This document shows, piece by piece, positions 14,320 to 19,779 of a stretch of 20,428 bases of DNA. Position 1 is the stretch's first letter. Each line of letters begins with the position of its first letter. The notes below the pieces were generated by a model. It worked only from the letters and a program-made list of their open reading frames with translations. It did no database searches and was not told the DNA's origin. The position numbers were made by a program, and so were the translations under genes. Origin of the DNA: a virus; the IMG/VR virus record IMGVR_UViG_3300037189_007598, positions 1-20,428 of that record; one strand, 5' to 3'.

Positions 14320-14931
14320 TTACCTTCCTCCCATCATCACCCCCAGCCGTTTCCTCAAAATCCTCAACCCCCGGCTCTCAATCTGCCGCACCCGCTCCCG
14401 CGTCAGCCCCAGCCCCAGCACCTCATTCACCTCCCGAAACGTCGGCACCCCCCATGAAAACCGCTGCCGGATCACACTTCGCATCGGCTCTTTCAATCCA
14501 TCCACGGCCGCCCACAGCCGCTCCTGCTCATCCTCCCCCGCCGCCTCCTCATCCACCTCCGCAGGCGCTGCCAGCACATCCGCCAAGCAGAACACATGCC
14601 CGCCCCCATCATTCCCGCCCGACCCCAACGGCTCGTCCAACCCACTCACAAACACCCGCACCCCCTCACGCGCCCGTTTCACCGGCACACGCACCAAATC
14701 CCGCCGGTACTCAATCCAGCGCAGCACACGGCTCTTGATGCACCAGCACGCATACGTACTGAACTTTGCACCCGCACTCTCCACAAATCGCTCCGCCGCA
14801 TACAACAACCCCAGCCGCCCTTCCTGCGCCGCATCCTCCACATCCCGCTCCATCACCATCCGCCGCACCACATGCTGCACCACATGCTGCACCAGCCCCT
14901 CATTCTCCATCAAGATCCGTTCCGCATTCAT
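14320..14931 (-). CDS. Sigma-70 family RNA polymerase sigma factor
   Basis: The product is 203 residues from the ATG at 14931. Sigma region 2 is clear: VEDAAQEGRLGLLYAAERF at about 31-49, then AKFSTYACWCIKSRVLRWI at 55-73 (core-binding and -10 recognition). Region 4.2 lies near the C-terminus as LTRERVRQIESRGLRILRKR (176-195), close to the consensus of primary sigma factors and contacting the -35 element. Region 3 is replaced by a short acidic linker. It would redirect host RNA polymerase, probably to phage genes, and sits just after the helicase. ATGs at 14934 and, through a repeat, 14961 (MGEQKNLEL) are alternative starts. The final GVMMGGR lies next to repeat-like ATGATGGG sequence. Confidence 0.85.
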   Translation of the reverse strand: MNAERILMENEGLVQHVVQHVVRRMVMERDVEDAAQEGRLGLLYAAERFVESAGAKFSTYACWCIKSRVLRWIEYRRDLVRVPVKRAREGVRVFVSGLDEPLGSGGNDGGGHVFCLADVLAAPAEVDEEAAGEDEQERLWAAVDGLKEPMRSVIRQRFSWGVPTFREVNEVLGLGLTRERVRQIESRGLRILRKRLGVMMGGR

Positions 14932-14956
14932 CATCAGTTCTAAGTTTTTTTGTTCT

Positions 14957-14994
14957 CCCATCTTTCACCGCCCATTTTTCTGCCGGCCCTCCGG
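14957..14994. repeat. Dispersed double repeat in helicase-sigma gap
   Basis: Full form: CCCATCTTTCACCGCC, CATTTTTCTGCCGGCC and CTCCGG tail. On the minus strand it supplies the ATGGGAG that opens the longer possible reading of the sigma factor. Confidence 0.75.
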
Positions 14995-15024
14995 CACATC
15001 ATCCTACCATCTTCTAGCACCCCC

Positions 15025-16614
15025 TCAAAACCCACCCAGCACCACCTGCTTAAACTTCGGGTTATTGCTGTACATCTTCAGCGTCCTCCCCTGAAACCGC
15101 TGCAAGTTCATCCGATACCGCAGCACAATATCATCCGGCGTCGCCCCATTCCGGTTCTTCGTGATGATAAACCGCGCATGCTCCTCGTAGTCCCGCTGAT
15201 ACGCATACACCTCGGCCGGCAACCCGCGCCCATCGTGCCACGCCTCCGGAAAATCCCGCCGGTACATATCCGTCACCTGCTGCCACCGCTCCTGCGTCTC
15301 CTCATTCAGCGCCGCCCACGGCCGCACCACCACTGGCCGATGAATAAACGCCACCATCGTCGGGTACTCAATCATCTCCCCCGCACCCTTCACATCCCCA
15401 TTCCCCGGCGCCTTGTTCCGCTCCTGCTTTTCCCGACCCTCTTTTGTCAACTGCACAAACAGCACAATCGTGATCCCCAGCGTTCGCCTCAACTCATGCA
15501 GCGTCTCCATGATCTCAATCTGCCCCCGCACCTTGTCTCCCTTCCCCTCCTTCGTGCTCGGCCTCAACTGCCCAAAGTGATCAATGAACACCACCTTCAC
15601 CCCATGCCGCCGCACCATCATCGTCACCCGCGCCCGAAACTCATCGCAGTCGCAAAAACTCGAATCATCCCAAAAAATCGGCGCCGCCGCAAAATCCTTC
15701 TGCGCCTGCGCGATCGCCCCCAGCGCCTCCCGCGCCAGGTGCCCATTCCGACTCACCGAAATATCCACCCCCGCCCGACCCAGCACCAACCGGTGCCCCC
15801 AGCCCACCTTCCCCATCTCCAGCGGAAACACCCCACACGCCACCCCCTGATCCACCGCCATACTCTCCAGCAAACTCACCGCCGCCCCCGTCTTACCCAT
15901 CCCCGGAAAACCCCCAATCATCAGCAGCTCACCCTGCCCATCCGGATTCAACCCATGAAACGTCCGGTCCACATCCACCCAGCCCGTCCGCACCCCCAGC
16001 ACCTTGCCCCGATTATCACAAATCGTCTGAAACGCATCCAGCCACTCCCCCACCATCTCCTTCGAATCCACAATCCGCGCCCCCGTCCCTTTCCCCTGGA
16101 ACGCATCCAGCACCTGAAACGTCCGACTCTCCGCCCGACTCAGCAGCCCCCCCACCGTCTCCTCATCCCCATGATCTTGATGCGCAAACGCCTCATGCAA
16201 ATTCAGCGTACTCGCATGAATGCTTTGCCTCAGCATCCACTTGTCCCGCACAATCTGCGTGTAATACGGATAATGTGAAGCAATCGGCACAAACCCAAAC
16301 AACTCCGACACCGCCGCCGCACCCCCGGCCTGGTCTAGCAACCCCCGATCCCGCAGCAAATGCGTCAAACTCGGCGGATCAAACGGCAACCCCTTCTGCT
16401 CACACTCAATCATCAGCTCATACATCAGCCGATTCCCCGGATGATAAAACGCCTCCGGCGGCAGCACCATCCGCGTCTCCACCACCCGCTCCGCCGGCTC
16501 CTGCAGCAAGCAGCTCAGCACCCCCTTTTCCGCCTCATCACTAAACGGCATCGGCTGATTCAGCTTCGGCAGCAGCTCCTCCGTCGTCACCCCCTTTTCT
16601 TTTCGCTCACTCAT
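15025..16614 (-). CDS. dnaB: DnaB-type replicative helicase (529 aa)
   Basis: The N-terminal domain begins with PMPFSDEAEKGVLSCLLQEP (21-40), the primase-interacting DnaB start. The RecA-like domain has Walker A GGFPGMGKT at 234-242, a FPLEM segment at 263-267, Walker B VVFIDHFGQL at 341-350, IVLFVQLTKE near 383-392 with Gln388, and the late KNRNG motif in RFIITKNRNGATPDD. Length is slightly above the usual 450-480 residues, mainly from a loop with ERNKAPGNGDVKGAGEMIEY and a following insertion. It unwinds DNA at the phage fork, probably loaded by the DUF1376 protein next door. The ATG at 16614 overlaps the stop of a 10-codon leader (ATGA), and AGGATATGATCTGGT provides a distant ribosome binding site. 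Confidence 0.88.
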   Translation of the reverse strand: MSERKEKGVTTEELLPKLNQPMPFSDEAEKGVLSCLLQEPAERVVETRMVLPPEAFYHPGNRLMYELMIECEQKGLPFDPPSLTHLLRDRGLLDQAGGAAAVSELFGFVPIASHYPYYTQIVRDKWMLRQSIHASTLNLHEAFAHQDHGDEETVGGLLSRAESRTFQVLDAFQGKGTGARIVDSKEMVGEWLDAFQTICDNRGKVLGVRTGWVDVDRTFHGLNPDGQGELLMIGGFPGMGKTGAAVSLLESMAVDQGVACGVFPLEMGKVGWGHRLVLGRAGVDISVSRNGHLAREALGAIAQAQKDFAAAPIFWDDSSFCDCDEFRARVTMMVRRHGVKVVFIDHFGQLRPSTKEGKGDKVRGQIEIMETLHELRRTLGITIVLFVQLTKEGREKQERNKAPGNGDVKGAGEMIEYPTMVAFIHRPVVVRPWAALNEETQERWQQVTDMYRRDFPEAWHDGRGLPAEVYAYQRDYEEHARFIITKNRNGATPDDIVLRYRMNLQRFQGRTLKMYSNNPKFKQVVLGGF

Positions 16615-16643
16615 ACCAGATCATATCCTTTCACAGTTTGCAT
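16611..16643 (-). CDS. Leader peptide MQTVKGYDLV overlapping helicase start
   Basis: A 10-codon ORF ends in TGA that overlaps the helicase ATG (ATGA). Its start MQT and end D-[LV]-V are shared with the terminase leader MQTMANDSKFWEDVV. The AGGA of the helicase ribosome binding site is inside it. Expression is not proved. Confidence 0.35.
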   Translation of the reverse strand: MQTVKGYDLV

Positions 16644-16692
16644 TGTTTGCAGTCGCCTACCCAAGGTCACGGAGTCTCCCGACCCCGTTCCG
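16634..16692. repeat. Compound leader cassette, third copy
   Basis: GTTTGCATT and GTTTGCAG are followed by CCCAAGGTCACGGAGTCTCC and CGACCCCGTTCCG. The repeat overlaps the end of the DUF1376 gene and gives it its last residues (ERGRETP) and TGA stop. Confidence 0.8.
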
Positions 16693-17695
16693 CTTCCGGT
16701 TCCGGCTCCCCCTCTCGCCCCAGCCACTCCCGCACCTCCGCCTGCTGTCCCTCACCCAGCATCGCCCACGGCACCCTCTCCCCATACAGCGCCACCACCG
16801 CCCCATCCCATCCCACCGGCGCACCCGTCTCCCGCACCACTCCCGTTACCTCAATCATAGCACCCGCACCCCCTCTTTTTTTTTCCGACCCCTCACGTCC
16901 CAGGCCCGATCTTTCCTCCGACACCCTTTCCGTAAACAGCCCCGCCCAATTGTTCGCCATGCTCGCCTCCACGCTTGCCTGCACCAGCTTCGCCGGAAAC
17001 CGCTGCTGCTGCCTCACCAGCACTTCCCAGCCCTTTGACTTGTAGCCCTCCCGCCGCTCCCGTTTGTACTCCCACCACTCCGTCAGCGACTCCCGATACC
17101 CCTCCGGCAGATCCCCCGGAAACTCCGGTCCCCCCCTTTTTTTCGCCAGCCCCATCAGGCCAGGAATCACCGTGTCACCCACTGCAGCTCCAACGTTCTC
17201 GCCGGATATCTCCTCCGGCAAAACGCCATCGGCATCCACCCCCGGCGGCAACGCCGCCCCCTCCGTACTTGGTTGTTGGTTCTTGGTTGGTGGTTGTTGG
17301 TTGTTGGAACGCGCGCGCGAAGCATTGCCTTCGCATCCCGCCCGCAATGCATCTGCATCTGCATCTGCATTGCTCGCCCCATGCCAACGCTTGTTGGCTG
17401 CATCCCTCGTTTTATCGCTTTTCCCCTGATACTCAATGAGTTCCTCCATCACCCGCTTATTGACCCATCCGTCTGCTGCCAAAACCCAGAACTCCTCCAG
17501 CACCCGACCCACCGCCAACTTTTCCGCAGAACTGCGTACGCCCAGCAGCCTCATCAGCACCTTCTCCTCCCCCGGCAGCGCCCGTTCCCGATCATACGCC
17601 AGGTCCAACAGCAGCGTAAACGCCCCATGCTCCAGCATCGACAAATGCCGCGTCTTCTTCGCATAATCCCCTAGGTGTCTCCAATACTTATGCAT
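16667..17695 (-). CDS. DUF1376 (YdaU-type) replication protein (342 aa)
   Basis: The first 95 residues match the DUF1376 pattern: YWRHLGDYAKKTRHLSMLEH, GAFTLLLDLAYDRERALPG, then KVLMRLLGV. These proteins are phage replication factors next to helicases, with a winged-helix-like domain. The C-terminal part (YKSKGWEVLVRQQQRFPAKL followed by SVEASMANNWAGLF) is the usual 'short helical patch' of the family. The linker at about residues 108-150 is repeat-made: ADADADA from GCATCT units and NNQQPPTKNQQPSTE from a TTGGTTGTTGG tract. The last residues, AERGRETP, come from a dispersed repeat. The start at 17695 overlaps a 9-codon leader ORF (TGATG). It lies directly upstream of the helicase. Confidence 0.75.
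   Translation of the reverse strand: MHKYWRHLGDYAKKTRHLSMLEHGAFTLLLDLAYDRERALPGEEKVLMRLLGVRSSAEKLAVGRVLEEFWVLAADGWVNKRVMEELIEYQGKSDKTRDAANKRWHGASNADADADALRAGCEGNASRARSNNQQPPTKNQQPSTEGAALPPGVDADGVLPEEISGENVGAAVGDTVIPGLMGLAKKRGGPEFPGDLPEGYRESLTEWWEYKRERREGYKSKGWEVLVRQQQRFPAKLVQASVEASMANNWAGLFTERVSEERSGLGREGSEKKRGGAGAMIEVTGVVRETGAPVGWDGAVVALYGERVPWAMLGEGQQAEVREWLGREGEPEPEAERGRETP
17269..17307. repeat. In-frame TTGGTTGTTGG repeat in DUF1376 linker
   Basis: Interrupted TTGG/TTGTTGG units encode Asn/Gln/Pro/Thr residues (NNQQPPTKNQQP) on the minus strand. It is the only gap-type repeat found deep inside a gene, and it respects the frame. A separate GCATCT triplicate at 17349-17370 encodes alternating Ala-Asp nearby. 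Confidence 0.75.
17349..17370. repeat. GCATCT hexamer repeat in DUF1376 linker
   Basis: Three GCATCT units plus GCAT encode alternating Ala and Asp on the minus strand. The hexamer length preserves the frame when copy number changes. Confidence 0.75.
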
Positions 17696-17724
17696 CAGAC
17701 CAATCCCCCATTTCTCTCAGCCAT
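17695..17724 (-). CDS. Leader peptide MAERNGGLV overlapping DUF1376 start
   Basis: A 9-codon ORF begins right after the TTTGAACTTT repeat and ends in TGA sharing its A with the ATG of the DUF1376 gene. The position after TTTGAACTTTT mirrors the start of the 17997 gene. It ends in Leu-Val, like the helicase leader. Coding is uncertain. Confidence 0.3.
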   Translation of the reverse strand: MAERNGGLV

Positions 17725-17790
17725 AAAAGTTCAAAGTTCAAAGTTCAAAATCCCTCATCTTTCACCGCCCATCTTTCTGCCGGCCTCCGG
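17724..17790. repeat. Composite repeat: AAAGTTC tract plus CCCATCTTT double unit
   Basis: Three AAAGTTC heptamers (17724-17750) are followed by CATCTTTCACCGCC and CATCTTTCTGCCGGC with a CTCCGG tail. The second part lies inside the 3' end of the 17755 gene. Confidence 0.8.
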
Positions 17791-17997
17791 TTCAGGCACC
17801 CCATTCCGCGCCACCTGCACCTCCGCCGCCACCAGCGCCCGTTTCAGCACCCGCACCGCCAAATGCGCCGACTTCCGCCCCGTCATCGTCGCCTCATCCC
17901 CCACCGGCAGCTCAATCGTCACCACCGGCCAGATCCCACCCCCCGCACGCCGTTCCCCCACCACCACACACAAAGCATTTTCATTCATCTCACCCAT
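17755..17997 (-). CDS. Unknown small protein with repeat-derived C-terminus (80 aa)
   Basis: The 80-residue product starts MGEMNENALCVVVGERRAGG and continues WPVVTIELPVGDEATMTGRK and AVRVLKRALVAAEVQ, an apparent beta-beta-alpha layout. Its final EPEAGRKMGGER and TGA are written by the CCCATCTTTCTGCCGGC repeat, so the original gene end has been replaced or extended. No family was recognised. It lies between an HTH-like protein and the DUF1376 gene. Confidence 0.55.
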   Translation of the reverse strand: MGEMNENALCVVVGERRAGGGIWPVVTIELPVGDEATMTGRKSAHLAVRVLKRALVAAEVQVARNGVPEPEAGRKMGGER

Positions 17998-18058
17998 AAA
18001 AGTTCAAAGTTTAAAGTTCAAAATCCCCATCTTTTACCGCCCATCTTTTACCAGCCCC
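17998..18058. repeat. Composite repeat: AAAGTTC tract plus CCCATCTTTTACC double unit
   Basis: AAAGTTCAAAGTTTAAAGTTC is truncated here to positions 17998-18023, followed by two CCCATCTTTTACC units. The order of the two families is the same as at 17724-17790. It fills most of the gap between the HTH-like gene and the 17997 start. Confidence 0.8.
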
Positions 18059-18079
18059 TGGTATCCGCTCCACCCAGGC

Positions 18080-18307
18080 TCAAAGCGTCCCCTCCAAATC
18101 AAACCCCAGCTCCTGCGCCCACCGCCTCAGCACCTTCCGCGTCGTCCTCAGCCGCTTCAACATCACCGCCGCCGAATACCCCGCCCGCCGCTGACACTTA
18201 AACGTCCGCAGCACCTTCAGCCGATCCACCGCATCCACCCGCCGCTTCTGCGCATGCACCGACCTCGTCTTATCCTTCTGCACATCCACCCAATTTCGCT
18301 CACTCAT
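18080..18307 (-). CDS. HTH-like small basic protein (75 aa)
   Basis: The 75-residue product is very basic (VHAQKRRVDAVDRLKVLRTF) and its middle (RRAGYSAAVMLKRLRTTRKV followed by LRRWAQELGFDLEG) has the helix-turn-helix look of a small DNA-binding domain. It may regulate phage transcription or bind DNA at replication genes that follow. The evidence is composition and helix spacing only. ATG at 18307 was preferred over the TTG at 18310. It lies behind TTTGAACTTTG repeat sequence and has no clear Shine-Dalgarno. Confidence 0.5.
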   Translation of the reverse strand: MSERNWVDVQKDKTRSVHAQKRRVDAVDRLKVLRTFKCQRRAGYSAAVMLKRLRTTRKVLRRWAQELGFDLEGTL

Positions 18308-18352
18308 CAAAGTTCAAAGTTTAAAGTTCAAAGTTCAAAATCCCCATCTATT
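18308..18352. repeat. AAAGTTC tract with single CCCATCT unit
   Basis: AAAGTTC heptamers (four, one with TTTAAAG) are followed by CCCCATCTATTTGCC. It fills the whole 49-bp gap between the 18357 stop and the 18307 start. Confidence 0.8.
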
Positions 18353-18356
18353 TGCC

Positions 18357-18821
18357 TCACTCCGGCTCCTGCAGTTCCCACCGCTTTAACAAACCCGCCA
18401 GCGCCTTCAGCGACGGATGCCTCTCAAAGCCTGGCACCAGCTCCCTATCATCACACGTCACCCGGGCATGCGCGCGCAGCCACAAACGCCCCCTGACCGC
18501 CCCGCCGATCTCCAAACGCACCCCCATTTGATGCGCGATCAAAACGGCATTTGTCAGCCCCATGCAGTCAAACGTACTCAGCGTCCCAAGCATCCGCGTC
18601 TCCACCCCCTTAGGCCCGCACGGCCTGATCTTGTCCATCAAATGATGGTAGCCCCCTCGAAGCACCGCCAGCGCATAGCTCGCCAGCAGCTGCTCATCCG
18701 TCCATCCTTTCCCGTGGTAGGCCATACTTTCCCGCGCCTCCTCAATCATTCCCCTCAGCGCCGCATGCCGTTCTGGATACACCTTTTCCTGTCCCGTCAG
18801 TTCATTATTCGAATCACTCAT
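18357..18821 (-). CDS. Unknown protein (154 aa)
   Basis: The 154-residue soluble protein has a helical N-terminal half (PERHAALRGMIEEARESMAY, LLASYALAVLRGGYHHLMDK) and a C-terminal half with TLSTFDCMGLTNAVLIAHQM and LWLRAHARVTCDDRELVPGF. I do not recognise it. Its start at 18821 overlaps the stop of a 15-codon mini-ORF (ATGA). It belongs to the early accessory block upstream of the replication genes. Confidence 0.6.
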   Translation of the reverse strand: MSDSNNELTGQEKVYPERHAALRGMIEEARESMAYHGKGWTDEQLLASYALAVLRGGYHHLMDKIRPCGPKGVETRMLGTLSTFDCMGLTNAVLIAHQMGVRLEIGGAVRGRLWLRAHARVTCDDRELVPGFERHPSLKALAGLLKRWELQEPE

Positions 18822-18865
18822 AGTCTCAGATAATTTAAAATTTTCAGTTCCCCGTTCTCAGTCAT
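18818..18865 (-). CDS. Bridging mini-ORF MTENGELKILNYLRL
   Basis: A 15-codon ORF starts immediately after the TGA of the 18866 gene and ends in TGA overlapping the next ATG (ATGA), so it exactly spans the 44-bp gap. It has no ribosome binding site of its own; it could be a reinitiation bridge or coincidence. Confidence 0.3.
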   Translation of the reverse strand: MTENGELKILNYLRL

Positions 18866-19180
18866 TCAATGTTCAAAGTTCTCCTCCGCCCTCTCCCCAC
18901 TCGCCCGCATCTTCCCATCCAGCACCCGCCGCTCCTCGCCGCGCCACGGCAGCGCCAGCATCGGCCCCCGGCTCACCATCCCCAGCACCTCATTCATCCC
19001 CAGCCGCACCGCCAGCAGCTCCCCCGCCGGCAGATCCCGCACCACAGCCAACGTCTCCGTCACCCGCGCACACGCCCGCCTCAACAACACCCGCTGCATC
19101 TCCACCGTCAGGCCAGCGTCAGACAGCCCCTGGTCACACAGCCCCGCCCCACTAAAATAACTGTTCGCCAAAATCTTCAT
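18866..19180 (-). CDS. Unknown helical protein (104 aa)
   Basis: The 104-residue product starts MKILANSYFSGAGLCDQGLS and is mostly helical (VEMQRVLLRRACARVTETLA, GELLAVRLGMNEVLGMV). The C-terminus (RASGERAEENFEH) runs into a TTTGAAC-type repeat. ATG at 19180 was chosen; an in-frame ATG at 19210 (MGNLELEIFV) lies inside a dispersed repeat and would add 10 repeat-derived residues. No family was recognised. Confidence 0.55.
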   Translation of the reverse strand: MKILANSYFSGAGLCDQGLSDAGLTVEMQRVLLRRACARVTETLAVVRDLPAGELLAVRLGMNEVLGMVSRGPMLALPWRGEERRVLDGKMRASGERAEENFEH

Positions 19181-19204
19181 CACAAAAATTTCCAGTTCTA
19201 AATT

Positions 19205-19232
19205 CCCCATCTTTCACCGCCCATTTTTTTGC
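19205..19232. repeat. Dispersed double repeat, CCCATCTTTCACCGCC type
   Basis: CCCATCTTTCACCGCC is followed by CATTTTTTTGC, a diverged second half. It supplies the alternative upstream ATG of the 18866-19180 gene. Confidence 0.7.
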
Positions 19233-19282
19233 ATCACTTGGCGGCCATTCACCGCCTCGTGCATGGGCGACATTTCCTTTGG

Positions 19283-19352
19283 GTTTGGCTTAAGCTTTTC
19301 CCAGCTTCTGGGTGGAGGTTTGGCTTAAGCTTTTCCCAGCTTCTGGGTGGAG
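19283..19352. repeat. Perfect 35-bp tandem duplication with CCCAG-CTT-CTGGG hairpin
   Basis: Two identical 35-bp units (19283-19317, 19318-19352) each hold CCCAGCTTCTGGG, a 5-bp stem with a CTT loop, and TTAAGCTTTT. The right copy encodes the C-terminus STQKLGKA and TAA of the 19325 gene; the left copy lies beyond its stop. Confidence 0.9.
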
Positions 19353-19690
19353 TCTTCGCGCTCTGCCTTTTTGCGCAGCATCTTTGCAACTCCCTGCTGC
19401 GCGATTCGCAGTGCCTGCACCGCCTTCCGTCCCCCCGCGATCCGCAACGCCGCATTCATCACATCCCCCTTCACCCCCGTCGAACCACACTCCAGCCCCG
19501 CGAAGAAGTTCCCCGCCCGCAGCACCAGCTCCTCCAGCTCCCGGATCTCCCGGCCCATCGTCTCCATCATCTTCCGATCCGGCGACAATGCCGACACCAG
19601 CACAAAGCCCTTCACCCCAGGACACCCCGGCTCATAACAATCCACGCAGCTGCTCAGCAAGCACTGCGGACAACGTCGGTTATCAGTCAT
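19325..19690 (-). CDS. Cys-rich (zinc-binding-like) protein with helical body (121 aa)
   Basis: The N-terminus MTDNRRCPQCLLSSCVDCYE carries C7-x2-C10 and C15-x2-C18 plus C23, a zinc-binding pattern. Then comes a helical body (MMETMGREIRELEELVLRAG, KAVQALRIAQQGVAKMLRKK). The last residues STQKLGKA and the TAA are encoded by a tandemly duplicated 35-bp repeat. The ATG at 19690 was preferred over GTG at 19753, because that extension would read through the hairpin at 19735-19762. Function is unknown; a nucleic-acid or regulatory role is possible from the Cys pattern. Confidence 0.55.
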   Translation of the reverse strand: MTDNRRCPQCLLSSCVDCYEPGCPGVKGFVLVSALSPDRKMMETMGREIRELEELVLRAGNFFAGLECGSTGVKGDVMNAALRIAGGRKAVQALRIAQQGVAKMLRKKAEREDSTQKLGKA

Positions 19691-19734
19691 AATCGTTTGT
19701 AGTAACGCCGTCTCTCCGGCTGTCCGACCCATCA

Positions 19735-19779
19735 CCCCGGGCGGTCCACACACCGCCCGGGGGCCTTTTTCTTTTTTTT
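19735..19779 (+). terminator. Rightward-facing intrinsic terminator
   Basis: An 11-bp perfect stem (CCCCGGGCGGT / ACCGCCCGGGG, loop CCACAC) is followed on the plus strand by CCTTTTTCTTTTTTTT. Read on the minus strand there is no T-tract after the stem, so it should stop rightward transcripts. No rightward gene is visible before it. Confidence 0.7.

Noticed and set aside
14950-16278. 442-codon plus-strand ORF opposite the helicase
   Set aside because: Composition (His, Arg, Pro, Leu) is that of an antisense shadow, and the minus-strand helicase motifs are unmistakable.
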